Shown in pieces: positions 26,385 to 35,050 of a DNA stretch of 64,000 nucleotides. Where the stretch lies: positions 4,960,001 to 5,024,000 of the forward strand of contig NZ_BAABKV010000001.1 of assembly GCF_039544005.1 (NCBI RefSeq), given 5' to 3'. Positions within the stretch are counted from its first letter, which is position 1; the number at the start of each line of letters is the position of its first letter. A program made the translations under genes and the position numbers. This DNA is from Kitasatospora paranensis (GTDB lineage Bacteria > Actinomycetota > Actinomycetes > Streptomycetales > Streptomycetaceae). Below the pieces are notes generated by a model. It did not search any database and was not told the origin of the DNA. It saw only the letters and a list, made by a program, of their open reading frames with translations.

Positions 26385-28193
26385 GTGGCCGTCAACCTCG
26401 CCACCATCGAGTCCGTCACCAAGGTGTACGGCACCCGTGCCCTGATGGACGGTGTCAGCCTGGGCGTCAGCGAGGGGGACCGGATCGGTGTCGTCGGGCG
26501 CAACGGCGACGGCAAGACCACGCTGGTCCGGATGCTCGCCAAGCTGGAGGAGCCGGACAGCGGGCGGATCACCCACTCCGGCGGGCTGCAGATGGCCGTG
26601 CTCACCCAGCACGACTCCCTCGACCCGAAGGCCACCATCCGGCACGAGGTGATCGCCGACCGCGCGGACCACGAGTGGCTCGGCGACGCCCGGATCCGCG
26701 ACATCATCGAGGGCCTGTTCGGCGGCCTGGACCTGCCGGGTTTCGCGGACGGCCTGGACACCGTGATCGGCCCGCTGTCCGGTGGTGAGCGCCGCCGGAT
26801 CGCCCTGGCCCAGCTGCTGCTCGGCGAGCCCGACCTGATCGTGCTGGACGAGCCCACCAACCACCTCGACGTCGAGGGCATCGCCTGGCTCGCCCGGCAC
26901 CTCCAGAACCGCCGCTCGGCGCTGGTCTGCGTCACCCACGACCGGTGGTTCCTGGACCAGGTCTGCACCCGGATGTGGGACGTGCAGCGCGGCGAGGTCC
27001 GCGAGTACGAGGGCGGCTACTCCGACTACGTCTTCGCCCGCGCCGAGCGCGGCCGGATCGAGGCCACCGAGGAGCAGAAGCGGCAGAACCTGGCCCGCAA
27101 GGAGCTGGCCTGGCTGCGCCGCGGCGCGCCCGCCCGCACCTCCAAGCCGCGCTACCGGATCGAGGCCGCCAACGCGCTGATCGCGGACGTGCCGGAGCCG
27201 CGGGACAAGTCCGAGCTGATGAAGTTCGCCAACGCGCGGCTGGGCCGGACGGTCTTCGAGCTGGAGGACGTGTCGGTCAAGGCCGGCCCCAAGCACCTGC
27301 TGGACCACCTGACCTGGCAGCTCGGCCCGGGTGACCGGATCGGCCTGCTGGGCGTCAACGGCGCGGGCAAGACCTCGCTGCTGCGGGCCATGCAGGCCGC
27401 GTACGCGACCGACGGGGACGTGCAGCCGGCCGGCGGTGTGATCAAGGTCGGCAAGACCGTCCGGCTGGCCTACCTCTCCCAGGAGGTCGCCGAGCTGGAC
27501 CCGGCGACCCGGGTGCTGCAGGCGGTCGAGCAGGTCCGCGGCCGCGTCGACCTCGGCAAGGGCCGGGAGATGAGCGCGGGCCAGCTGTGCGAGCAGTTCG
27601 GCTTCGGCAAGGACAAGCAGTGGACGCCGGTCGGCGACCTGTCCGGTGGTGAGCGCCGTCGGCTGCAGCTGCTGCGGCTGCTGATGGACGAGCCGAACGT
27701 GCTGTTCCTCGACGAGCCGACCAACGACCTGGACATCGAGACGCTGAACCAGTTGGAGGACGTCCTCGACGGCTGGCCCGGGTCGATGGTCGTGATCAGC
27801 CACGACCGGTTCTTCATCGAGCGCACCACCGACACCGTCTACGCCCTGCTCGGCGACCGGAAGCTGCGGATGCTGCCGAACGGCGTCGACGAGTACCTGG
27901 AGCGGCGGGCCCGGATGGCCGAGCAGGCCGTGCCGGCCGTCGCGGCGCAGATCCCCGTCGAGTCGGGGTCGGCGAAGTCGGCCGGAGACGTGCGGGCCGC
28001 CAAGAAGGAGATGCAGAAGCTGGAGCGGCAGATCGCCAAGCTGGACGGGCAGGAGTCCAGGCTCCACGCCCAGCTGGCCGAGCACGCCGCGAACTTCTCC
28101 AAGGTCGCGGAGCTGGACGCGCAGCTGCGCAAGGTCCGCGAGGAGAAGGAGGAGCTGGAGATGGCCTGGCTGGAGCTGGCCGAGCAGGTCTGA
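26385..28193 (+). CDS. ABC-F family ATPase (translation factor/ribosome protection type)
   Basis: A 602-residue soluble protein with two ABC domains. Walker A motifs are GRNGDGKTT (about residue 40) and GVNGAGKTS (about 325), with LSGGE signatures in PLSGGERRRIAL and DLSGGERRRLQL and Walker B LIVLDEPTNHLD and VLFLDEPTNDLD. A charged inter-domain linker and a C-terminal coiled coil (AAKKEMQKLERQIAKL...) follow. There are no membrane segments. ABC-F proteins act on the ribosome E site; the group includes housekeeping Uup/EttA-like and antibiotic-resistance members. Conserved synteny next to ispE argues for a housekeeping role. Start GTG 26385, with GGAG 10 nt upstream. Confidence 0.93.
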   Translation: MAVNLATIESVTKVYGTRALMDGVSLGVSEGDRIGVVGRNGDGKTTLVRMLAKLEEPDSGRITHSGGLQMAVLTQHDSLDPKATIRHEVIADRADHEWLGDARIRDIIEGLFGGLDLPGFADGLDTVIGPLSGGERRRIALAQLLLGEPDLIVLDEPTNHLDVEGIAWLARHLQNRRSALVCVTHDRWFLDQVCTRMWDVQRGEVREYEGGYSDYVFARAERGRIEATEEQKRQNLARKELAWLRRGAPARTSKPRYRIEAANALIADVPEPRDKSELMKFANARLGRTVFELEDVSVKAGPKHLLDHLTWQLGPGDRIGLLGVNGAGKTSLLRAMQAAYATDGDVQPAGGVIKVGKTVRLAYLSQEVAELDPATRVLQAVEQVRGRVDLGKGREMSAGQLCEQFGFGKDKQWTPVGDLSGGERRRLQLLRLLMDEPNVLFLDEPTNDLDIETLNQLEDVLDGWPGSMVVISHDRFFIERTTDTVYALLGDRKLRMLPNGVDEYLERRARMAEQAVPAVAAQIPVESGSAKSAGDVRAAKKEMQKLERQIAKLDGQESRLHAQLAEHAANFSKVAELDAQLRKVREEKEELEMAWLELAEQV

Positions 28194-28211
28194 CGCCCCG
28201 GCCGGCGCGGC

Positions 28212-30116
28212 TCAGCGCAGCAGCAGGTCGAGCTCGTCGGCCGCCCGGACGAGCGCGCTGCGCGCCGGGTCGTGCGGGCCGGTCGGCCCCGGCACCGCGC
28301 CGGTCGGCGGACGGTGCGCCGCGGCCGCCTCGGCGAGCCGGTCCAGGGCGGCGAACACCCGGGCGGCCTCGGCGGGTTCGGGCCGCCGCCCGCCGTAGCG
28401 CAACTGGGCGGAGTAGGCGGCGACCGCGCCGCTGAGCCGTTCCAGGGCGGCGGTCGCGGGCAGCCACTGCGCGGCGTGCCGGCCGGCGGGCGGTGGTTCG
28501 GCGAGCCCCTGCTGCACCTCGCGGCGGACGTCGGCGAGCGCCCGGTACGCGACGCGGCGCAGCCACACCTCGGCGACCGGTACGGGCCGCGGCGCGAGGA
28601 CGGCCGCCAGGTAGGCGCGCAGGGCCTCGGCGCCCGCGGCCAGCCGCGGTTCGATCCGGTGCGGGGCGCGCTCGGGCCACAGCAGGTAGCCGAGCACGAG
28701 CACGATGCCGCCGGCCAGCAGGGTGTCCAGCACGCGGGGCCCGGCCTCGGCCGCGCCGCTGCGCCCGCCGAGCTGGATCAGGGCGAGCGCGAGCGGTGTC
28801 ATCACGAGGGTGTTCAGCCCGTAGTGGGCGGCCGCGGCGTACGGCAGCAGGGCCACGCAGGCCGCCGCCGCCAGGGCGAGCGCCCACGGTGCGTGCACCA
28901 CGGCGAGCAGCCCCGCCGCGGCCAGCACGCCGAGCAGGGTGCCGGCGATCCGGCTGACCGCGCGGACGAACACCGACCCGAGGTCCGGCTTGAGGACGAA
29001 GGCGACGGTCATCGGCACCCAGTAGGCGCGTTCCAGCGGGAGCCGTGCGGTGGCGGCCCCGGCGGCCGCGATGCACAGCGCCACCCGCAGGCCGTACCGG
29101 AGCGATCCGGCGGACAGCAGCCGGCCGCGCAGCCGCCACGGGTCGGGCGGCGGGGGCGCCGGGGCGGTGGCGGGCACGGCGTCGCGGCCGGCGGCGAGGT
29201 CGACGGCGGTCCGCAGCGCGGCGTCGAGCGCCCGGAGCGCGGGGGTGTCGGGCTGCCAGACGGGGTGGTCCGGTGGCGGCCCGTCGCCGGTCAGCGCCCG
29301 TGCGATCAGGCCGGGCACGGCGGCGACCTGCGGCGGTACCGGCCGCCGGGCCCAGAGCAGTGCGCCGGCGGTCTCGGTGACGGCGAGCACCGCGAGGCTG
29401 CCGCGCCGCCAGTCGCGCAGCCGGGCCGGTTCCGGCTGCCCGGGCCGGGGCGTGGGGAGCAGGTCCTGGACCCGGTCGATCCGGGCGGTCAGCAGCCGGC
29501 GGGCGTCCGGTCCGGCCGGGGTGCCGAGCGCGGCGAGCAGCCCGCCGAGCGCGTCGTACGCCGCGGCCAGCGCCACCGCCCTCGGGTCGGTGTGCGGGCG
29601 GCGGCGGGCGGGCAGTCCGAGCAGCACGACGGTGGCGGCGCCGGCCGGCATCATGGCCGCCGCCGCCCACCAGGGGTGCGGGGCGGCCATGCCGCCGCCG
29701 AGCGCGGCGGAGACCAGCAGCAGCATGCCGGCGGCCGAGCCCCGCGGGCCGGTGGCGCTGAGCGCGCCGGAGACCAGGGCGACCGCGGTGAGCGCGGCCG
29801 CGGCGGCCGGGAGCGGGACGCGGCCGTGCTGGAGGGCGGCGCCGACCAGCATGCCGAGCGCCGACGCGAGGAGCGCGGCGGCCATCCGCGGGACGCGCAG
29901 CCGGGCCGGTTCGACCCGGTCGACCAGGGTGGCGTGCACGGCGCCGAGGGCCGCGAAGACGCCGAGGTCGATCCGGCCGAGGGCGAGGCCGAGGACGAGC
30001 GGGAGGGCCGTTCCGGCGGCGGCCCGGGCGGCGACGGTGGCCGGCACCGCGGCGGGAGCGGGCCGGGCGGCCCGGGCCCACCAGCTGCGCGGGCCGTTGC
30101 CGTCGGGCGCCGACAA
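28212..30116 (-). CDS. FUSC/aromatic acid exporter family membrane protein
   Basis: A 634-residue protein with two hydrophobic blocks of about five to six helices each (residues 25-180 and 335-470). Each is followed by a hydrophilic helical region, the duplicated FUSC layout. RAYWVPMTVAFVLKPDLGSVFVRAVSRIAGTLLGVLAA is the most diagnostic stretch. Related proteins (AaeB/YccS-like) export aromatic carboxylates or metabolites. The start is uncertain: TTG 30116 is the upstream limit and has no good ribosome site; internal starts are possible. Confidence 0.8.
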   Translation of the reverse strand: MSAPDGNGPRSWWARAARPAPAAVPATVAARAAAGTALPLVLGLALGRIDLGVFAALGAVHATLVDRVEPARLRVPRMAAALLASALGMLVGAALQHGRVPLPAAAAALTAVALVSGALSATGPRGSAAGMLLLVSAALGGGMAAPHPWWAAAAMMPAGAATVVLLGLPARRRPHTDPRAVALAAAYDALGGLLAALGTPAGPDARRLLTARIDRVQDLLPTPRPGQPEPARLRDWRRGSLAVLAVTETAGALLWARRPVPPQVAAVPGLIARALTGDGPPPDHPVWQPDTPALRALDAALRTAVDLAAGRDAVPATAPAPPPPDPWRLRGRLLSAGSLRYGLRVALCIAAAGAATARLPLERAYWVPMTVAFVLKPDLGSVFVRAVSRIAGTLLGVLAAAGLLAVVHAPWALALAAAACVALLPYAAAAHYGLNTLVMTPLALALIQLGGRSGAAEAGPRVLDTLLAGGIVLVLGYLLWPERAPHRIEPRLAAGAEALRAYLAAVLAPRPVPVAEVWLRRVAYRALADVRREVQQGLAEPPPAGRHAAQWLPATAALERLSGAVAAYSAQLRYGGRRPEPAEAARVFAALDRLAEAAAAHRPPTGAVPGPTGPHDPARSALVRAADELDLLLR

Positions 30117-30332
30117 GAGATCACATGCCTTCCACCGTGCCCGGGCTGAGGGGCGTTCGCTGCTGTGCGGCGCTGCGCGGCAGAGGGGGCGGGAACCCGC
30201 CGTACCGGGGTGAACCGGACGGCCGTCAGTCTACCGGGGCGGGCGGCGGGGCCGGCCGGGCAGCGGGCCGCGGCCGGTCCCGACCCGGGCCCGGTGCTTC
30301 GGCGGCTCCGCCCCAGTACGGCTGACGGAGGC

Positions 30333-30530
30333 TCAGGGCCGGGGGCGGAAGCGGCGTGAGATCTCGTAGCAGGACGCCAGGACCATCACCACCGCGGTCA
30401 CCGCCCAGCCGACCGAGCCGCCGTTGCGGTACTGGGCGAGTCCGAGGTCGAGCAGCAGCAGGCTGAGGGCGAGGCCCAGGACCGCGAAGGCCTTGTCGAA
30501 CAGGCCGTTCTTCTCGAACACGTCTCTCAC
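30333..30530 (-). CDS. small two-helix membrane protein
   Basis: A 65-residue protein from GTG 30530 (VRDVFEKNGLFDKAFAVLGL...). It has two transmembrane helices separated by a short QYRNGGSVG loop and a basic end (SRRFRPRP). AAAGGG lies about 8 nt before the start. No function is recognised. The frame is open upstream to 30590, but the composition before 30530 is not protein-like. Confidence 0.6.
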   Translation of the reverse strand: MRDVFEKNGLFDKAFAVLGLALSLLLLDLGLAQYRNGGSVGWAVTAVVMVLASCYEISRRFRPRP

Positions 30531-30681
30531 GTGCGCCCTTTCGTGGCAGGGAGCCGCCACGATACCCGGGCCGGATGTGCGGTGCATCACCCCGGGGGTC
30601 CCTCGGCGTCCCGGGGCCGGGCCCGGTCAATCCCCCTTCGGCGCAGTGCCGGTGGGTGCCGAGGGGCCCGGCCCCGGCGGG

Positions 30682-31284
30682 TCAGGCGGCGGCGAGGGCG
30701 GCCCGGCCGGCGAGGACGATCGCGGTCTGCCGGGCGACCCGCTCGCCGAGGTGCTCGGCGGTGGCGACGTCGGCCTTGTGCACGCCCTCAGGGCCCTGGT
30801 CGGTGTGGGTCTGGGCGCCGGCGCCCAGGAACAGGCCGAGCCGGTTGAGGTCGTTCTCGGAGGCGGTGGAGGAGTTCCAGCCCGGGTGCAGGCCGAGGCT
30901 GACCCACTGCATGCCGTGCTGGGCGGCGAGCACCGTGAAGAACTGCAGGGTGTGCAGCTTGTCGCCGCTCTTGGAGCCGGAGTTGGTGAAGCCGGCCGCC
31001 AGCTTGTCCTTCCAGTCCTGGCCGAACCAGCGCTTGGAGGTCTCCTCGGCGAAGGCGTGGAAGGCGCCGGAGGCGGTGCCCATGTAGGTCGGCGAGCCGA
31101 AGACGATCGCGTCGGAGGCGTCCAGCTGCGCCCACTGCTCGTCGGTGATGGTGTCCACGGGGATCCGGACGGTGTCGGCGCCGGCCGCGGCGGCGCCGCG
31201 CGCCACCGCCTCGGCGAGCACGGCGGTGTGGCCGTAGCCGGAGTGGTAGGCGATCGCGACGGTGGGGCGGATGGCAGTGGTCAT
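30682..31284 (-). CDS. flavodoxin-like NAD(P)H:quinone oxidoreductase (WrbA-type)
   Basis: A 200-residue flavoprotein. VAIAYHSGYGHTAVLAEAVARGA is the FMN phosphate loop, IVFGSPTYMGTASGAF the second FMN segment, and GSKSGDKLHTLQFF the WrbA/flavodoxin_2 region. Such enzymes reduce quinones by two electrons and limit redox stress. It is divergent from an HxlR regulator, the usual layout for quinone- or aldehyde-responsive oxidoreductases. Confidence 0.88.
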   Translation of the reverse strand: MTTAIRPTVAIAYHSGYGHTAVLAEAVARGAAAAGADTVRIPVDTITDEQWAQLDASDAIVFGSPTYMGTASGAFHAFAEETSKRWFGQDWKDKLAAGFTNSGSKSGDKLHTLQFFTVLAAQHGMQWVSLGLHPGWNSSTASENDLNRLGLFLGAGAQTHTDQGPEGVHKADVATAEHLGERVARQTAIVLAGRAALAAA

Positions 31285-31348
31285 GCGCGGGCTCCTCGAA
31301 GAAGGCGGACGGGTGGCACCGGGCCGTCCGTCCGGACGTCGTCGTTAC

Positions 31349-31401
31349 GGTCTCCAATGTAGACCAGGTTTCTAAAAGTTACCAACCCTCGAATGGAGAC
31401 C
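31349..31401. promoter_or_regulatory. candidate HxlR operators between the flavodoxin and regulator genes
   Basis: A perfect 8-bp inverted repeat GGTCTCCA (31349-31356) / TGGAGACC (31394-31401) brackets an AT-richer centre that contains TAGA (31360-31363) / TCTA (31371-31374). All lie in the 135-bp gap between divergent genes and are good candidates for HxlR dimer binding. Confidence 0.5.
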
Positions 31402-31419
31402 GCACGCTACTCTGGAGTC

Positions 31420-31824
31420 ATGGCCAGCCAGCAGACCGATCAGGAGTTCGACATCTTCGCCGCGTTCTGTCCCAGTCGGGACGTGTTCGCGGAGCTCGCC
31501 GACAAGTGGTCCCTGCTGCTCGTCCTGAGCCTGCGCAAGTGCGGTGAGCAGCGCTTCTCCGAGCTCCAGCGCTCGGTGAGCGGGGTCAGCCGCAAGATGC
31601 TGACGCAGTCGCTGCGGGCGCTGGAGCGGGACGGCCTGGTGCAGCGCACCGTCCACCCGGAGGCCCCGCCGCGGGTGGTCTACGGCCTGCTGCCGCTCGG
31701 CCACGCCCTCGCGGAGCGGATCGCGCCGCTCGGGGAGTGGGTCGAGGAGTACGCCGACTCGGTCGTCGCGGCGCGCGAGCGCTTCGACCGGGCGCACTGC
31801 GGCGGGGGCGTGCCGGCGCCGTGA
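31420..31824 (+). CDS. HxlR family transcriptional regulator
   Basis: A 134-residue winged-helix protein. FCPSRDVFAELADKWSLLLVLSL with a single Cys, then RFSELQRSVSGVSRKMLTQSLRALERDGLVQR, is the HxlR core; VVYGLLPLGHALAE closes the wing. HxlR proteins often sense electrophiles or quinones through the N-terminal Cys. ATG 31420 is preferred over the in-frame ATG at 31393 because similarity begins there. It is divergent from the flavodoxin gene it probably controls. Confidence 0.9.
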   Translation: MASQQTDQEFDIFAAFCPSRDVFAELADKWSLLLVLSLRKCGEQRFSELQRSVSGVSRKMLTQSLRALERDGLVQRTVHPEAPPRVVYGLLPLGHALAERIAPLGEWVEEYADSVVAARERFDRAHCGGGVPAP

Positions 31825-31935
31825 TCCGCGCTCCCGGCCGGTGCCGGCGGGGCCGCCCGCAGGATTTCCCTTCCGGGCCGCAGGCCATGTAATGTCTTCC
31901 TCGTTCGAAGGAGCGGCCAGCCGCCCGGGGAACAG

Positions 31936-32008
31936 GCCCCTATAGCTCAGTCGGTAGAGCGTCTCCATGGTAAGGAGAAGGTCTGCGGTTCGATTCCGCA
32001 TGGGGGCT
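31936..32008 (+). tRNA. tRNA-Thr (GGT anticodon)
   Basis: A 73-nt cloverleaf. The 7-bp acceptor is GCCCCTA/TGGGGGC (one G-U), the D arm GCTC/GAGC, the anticodon stem TCTCC/GGAGA with loop ATGGTAA (anticodon GGT), and the T arm TGCGG-TTCGATT-CCGCA. CCA is not encoded. It is followed by a hairpin terminator. Confidence 0.95.
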
Positions 32009-32019
32009 CCGCAGTGACG

Positions 32020-32047
32020 AAGGCCCCCGCCGTGAGGCGGGGGCCTT
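32020..32047 (+). terminator. terminator after tRNA-Thr
   Basis: A perfect 12-bp stem (AAGGCCCCCGCC/GGCGGGGGCCTT) with a GTGA loop starts 12 nt after the tRNA. Confidence 0.85.
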
Positions 32048-32162
32048 CGTCGTTTCCTCCCGCGGCCTGGCGGAGCGGGCCGCCATGCGCTGTGATGGTG
32101 CGTCAATCGCCGGGCCGGTGCGGTCGGGCCCTTCGGCGGCCGCGCGGGGACTGGAGGACGCT

Positions 32163-32846
32163 GTGGGCGTTCGGCTCGTGATCGTCGACGACCACCGGCT
32201 GCTGGCCGAGGCCCTGGCGGCCGCGCTGCAGCTGCGCGGGCACCGGGTGCTGGCGGTGGGGAGCCCCGCCGCGACCGCGGACGCCCTGCTGGTCGGCCGG
32301 CGTCCCGAGGTCTGCCTGCTGGGCGTCGCCGGCCGCGAGGACGGCGGGCCGCCGGACGGCGAGCTGGCGGCGGTGCTGCGCCGGCTGCGCCGGGAGCGCC
32401 CGGAGATCCCGGTGGTGGTGCTCGGGCCGGTCGGCGAGCCCGGCCGGGTGGCGGCGGCCTTCGCGGCCGGTGCGGCCGGCTACGTGCGCAGCGACGAGCG
32501 GATCGAGATCGTCGAGCGGGCGATCGTCCGGGTGCGCGCGGGGGAGGCCGCGGTGGCGTTCGAGGTGCTGCAGGGCGCGTTCGAGGTGCTGCTGCGGCCG
32601 GCGGTCGGCCCGGACGACGACGCCGTGCGGCTGCTGCGGCTGCTGACCCGGCGCGAGGCGCAGGTGCTGGTGAGGATCGCCGAGGGCGAGGACACCGCGG
32701 CGATCGCGGCCGGGATGGGCATCGCGGCCAGCACCGCGCGGACGCATGTGCAGCGCGTCCTGGTGAAGCTCGGTGCCCGGTCCCGGCTGGAGGCCGCGGC
32801 CGTCGCGGCCCGGACGGGCCTGCTGGCGCGGGTGGGCGCGACCTGA
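32163..32846 (+). CDS. NarL/LuxR-type regulator with degenerate receiver domain
   Basis: A 227-residue protein with an N-terminal receiver-like domain (VRLVIVDDHRLLAEALAAAL) and a C-terminal LuxR helix-turn-helix (LLTRREAQVLVRIAEGEDTAAIAAGMGIAASTARTHVQRVLVKLGA). The acidic pair D9-D10 is kept, but the phospho-acceptor position is Gly54 (PEVCLLGVAG) and the conserved Lys is replaced (GYVRSDE). It is therefore probably not phosphorylated. The GTG at 32163 has GGAGG 5 nt upstream. No sensor kinase is adjacent. It lies upstream of the gal operon. Confidence 0.88.
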   Translation: MGVRLVIVDDHRLLAEALAAALQLRGHRVLAVGSPAATADALLVGRRPEVCLLGVAGREDGGPPDGELAAVLRRLRRERPEIPVVVLGPVGEPGRVAAAFAAGAAGYVRSDERIEIVERAIVRVRAGEAAVAFEVLQGAFEVLLRPAVGPDDDAVRLLRLLTRREAQVLVRIAEGEDTAAIAAGMGIAASTARTHVQRVLVKLGARSRLEAAAVAARTGLLARVGAT

Positions 32847-32926
32847 CCCGGGCGGGCCGGTCGACCGGTCCGGCCGGTCCGGGGTGTCCGAGAGTGGACA
32901 GGCCCGCTTTGGCGTGGCCGATATTG

Positions 32927-32955
32927 TTGACTTCTGGTCGGTGGTGTTCGACTAT
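32927..32955 (+). promoter_or_regulatory. candidate galTEK promoter
   Basis: TTGACT (32927-32932) and GACTAT (32950-32955) have 17-bp spacing, about 30 bp before the galT GTG. The region is AT-rich and repeats the GTTGA/GTTCGA theme (ATTGTTGACT, GTGTTCGACT, ATGTTGATT), which could be a repressor site. GGAG at about 32975 is the ribosome site. Confidence 0.45.
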
Positions 32956-32987
32956 GTTGATTAGAGCAGAGATCGGAGCGCACCACC

Positions 32988-34094
32988 GTGAAGAGGACCA
33001 CCACCAAACTCGCCGACGGCCGCGAGCTCATCTACTTCGACGCGGACGACGCCGCGGACCGGGAGTCCACCGACCTGCGCCCGTTGGAACCCGCCGCGAG
33101 CCTCTCCGAGATCCGCCGCGACCCGGCCACCGGCGACTGGGTCACCGTCGCCGCCCACCGGCAGGGCCGCACCTACCACCCGCCGGCCGACGAGTGCCCG
33201 CTCTGCCCGTCCCGCGACGGCCGGCTCAGCGAGATCCCGGCCGCCGAGTACCAGGTCGCGGTGTTCGAGAACCGCTTCCCCTCGCTCGCCGTCGACGCCG
33301 CCCGCCACGTCACCGGGCACCCCCACCCACTGGCGGCGGCCGGCCCGGGCACCGGCCGCTGCGAGGTGGTCTGCTTCACCTCCGACCACGACCTCTCCTT
33401 CGCCGGGCTCGACGAGCCGGGCGCCCGCCTCGTCCTCGACGCCTGGACGGACCGCACCGCGGCCCTGGCGGCCATGCCCGAGGTGGAGCAGGTCTACTGC
33501 TTCGAGAACCGCGGCGCCGAGATCGGTGTGACCCTGGCCCACCCGCACGGGCAGATCTACGCCCTGCCCTTCACCACCCCGCGCACCGCCCGCATGATCG
33601 AGCAGGCCCGCCGGCACCGCGCCGCCACCGGCCGCAACCTGTTCGAGGACCTGCTCGCCGCCGAGCGCGCCGAGCCCGGGCGCCTCGTCCTGGCCGGCGA
33701 GCACTGGACGGCGTTCGTGCCGTTCGCCGCCCGCTGGCCGTACGAGGTGCACCTCTACCCGCACCGCCGGGTCGGCGACCTGACCGCGCTGACCGAGGAC
33801 GAACGCGCCGAGTTCCCCGCCGTCTACCTGGAACTGCTCCGCCGCTTCGACCGGCTGTTCATCGAACCCGGTCACAATGAGCAGGCTGCCCCGACGCCGT
33901 ACATCTCCGCGTGGCACCAGGCACCCTCCTCCGCCGGGGGAGAGGAGCTGGCGCTGCACCTGGAGCTGTTCACGATCCGTCGTACGGTAGGCAAGCTCAA
34001 GTTCCTGGCCGGAGTGGAGTCCGGCATGGACGCGTTCGTCAACGATGTGTCGCCCGAGTCGGCGGCACAGCGCCTGCGGGAGGTCGCATCATGA
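32988..34094 (+). CDS. galT: galactose-1-phosphate uridylyltransferase
   Basis: A 368-residue HIT-superfamily enzyme that swaps UMP between UDP-glucose and galactose-1-phosphate (Leloir pathway). It has the zinc-site Cys pair ECPLCPSRDG, the catalytic loop LAHPHGQIYALPF (HPH) and PYEVHLYPHRR. Start GTG 32988. It is the first gene of a galT-galE-galK operon with stop/start overlaps. Confidence 0.95.
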   Translation: MKRTTTKLADGRELIYFDADDAADRESTDLRPLEPAASLSEIRRDPATGDWVTVAAHRQGRTYHPPADECPLCPSRDGRLSEIPAAEYQVAVFENRFPSLAVDAARHVTGHPHPLAAAGPGTGRCEVVCFTSDHDLSFAGLDEPGARLVLDAWTDRTAALAAMPEVEQVYCFENRGAEIGVTLAHPHGQIYALPFTTPRTARMIEQARRHRAATGRNLFEDLLAAERAEPGRLVLAGEHWTAFVPFAARWPYEVHLYPHRRVGDLTALTEDERAEFPAVYLELLRRFDRLFIEPGHNEQAAPTPYISAWHQAPSSAGGEELALHLELFTIRRTVGKLKFLAGVESGMDAFVNDVSPESAAQRLREVAS

Positions 34095-35050
34095 GTAAGT
34101 ACCTGGTCACGGGTGGCGCCGGCTACGTCGGCAGTGTGGTCGCCGCCCACCTCCTGGAGGCGGGCCACCAGGTCACCGTGCTCGACGACCTGTCGACCGG
34201 TTTCGCCGAGGGCGTGCCGGCCGGCGCCGAGTTCGTCCGCGGCCGGATCCAGGACGCCGCCGACGTGCTCGACGCCTCCTTCGACGGCGTCCTGCACTTC
34301 GCCGCCGCCTCGCAGGTCGGCGAGTCCGTCGCCGACCCGGAGAAGTACTGGCGCAACAACGTGGCCGGCTCGCTGGAGCTGGTCTCGGCGATGCGCAAGG
34401 CCGGCGTGCGCAAGCTCGTCTTCTCCTCCACCGCCGCCGTGTACGGCGAGCCGGAGGTCGTCCCGATCGCCGAGACCGCCCGGACGGCGCCGACCAACAC
34501 CTACGGCGCCACCAAGCTGGCCGTCGACCACCTGATCACCGGTGAGGCGGTCGCGCACGGCCTGGCCGCCGTCTCGCTGCGCTACTTCAACGTGGCCGGC
34601 GCGTACGGCGCGTACGGCGAGCGCCACGACCCCGAGTCGCACCTGATCCCGCTGGTCTTCCAGGCCGCGCTCGGCCAGCGCCCGCACATCTCCGTCTACG
34701 GCGACGACTACCCGACCCCGGACGGCACCTGCATCCGCGACTACATCCACGTCGCCGACCTCGCCGAGGCGCACCTGCTCGCGCTCGACGCCGCCGAGGC
34801 CGGCGAGCACCTGATCTGCAACCTCGGCAACGGCAACGGGTTCTCCGTCCGTGAGGTGATCGAGTCCGTCAAGCGCGTGACGGGCCGTGAGATCCCGGTG
34901 GTCACCGCCGACCGCCGCCCCGGCGACCCGGCCGTCCTGGTCGCCTCCGCCGCCCGCGCCCACGAGGCGCTCGGCTGGCGTCCCCGCCGCCCCGAGCTCG
35001 ACGACATCGTCGCTGACGCCTGGGCCTTCACCCTGGAGAAGCGAGCCTGA
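34091..35050 (+). CDS. galE: UDP-glucose 4-epimerase
   Basis: A 319-residue extended SDR. NAD site VTGGAGYVGS (residues 7-16), VLHFAAASQVGESV, catalytic SSTAAVYG and the Tyr-Lys pair in NTYGATKLAVD, then RYFNVAGAYG. It interconverts UDP-galactose and UDP-glucose. ATG 34091 overlaps the galT stop by 4 bp. Confidence 0.95.
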   Translation: MSKYLVTGGAGYVGSVVAAHLLEAGHQVTVLDDLSTGFAEGVPAGAEFVRGRIQDAADVLDASFDGVLHFAAASQVGESVADPEKYWRNNVAGSLELVSAMRKAGVRKLVFSSTAAVYGEPEVVPIAETARTAPTNTYGATKLAVDHLITGEAVAHGLAAVSLRYFNVAGAYGAYGERHDPESHLIPLVFQAALGQRPHISVYGDDYPTPDGTCIRDYIHVADLAEAHLLALDAAEAGEHLICNLGNGNGFSVREVIESVKRVTGREIPVVTADRRPGDPAVLVASAARAHEALGWRPRRPELDDIVADAWAFTLEKRA

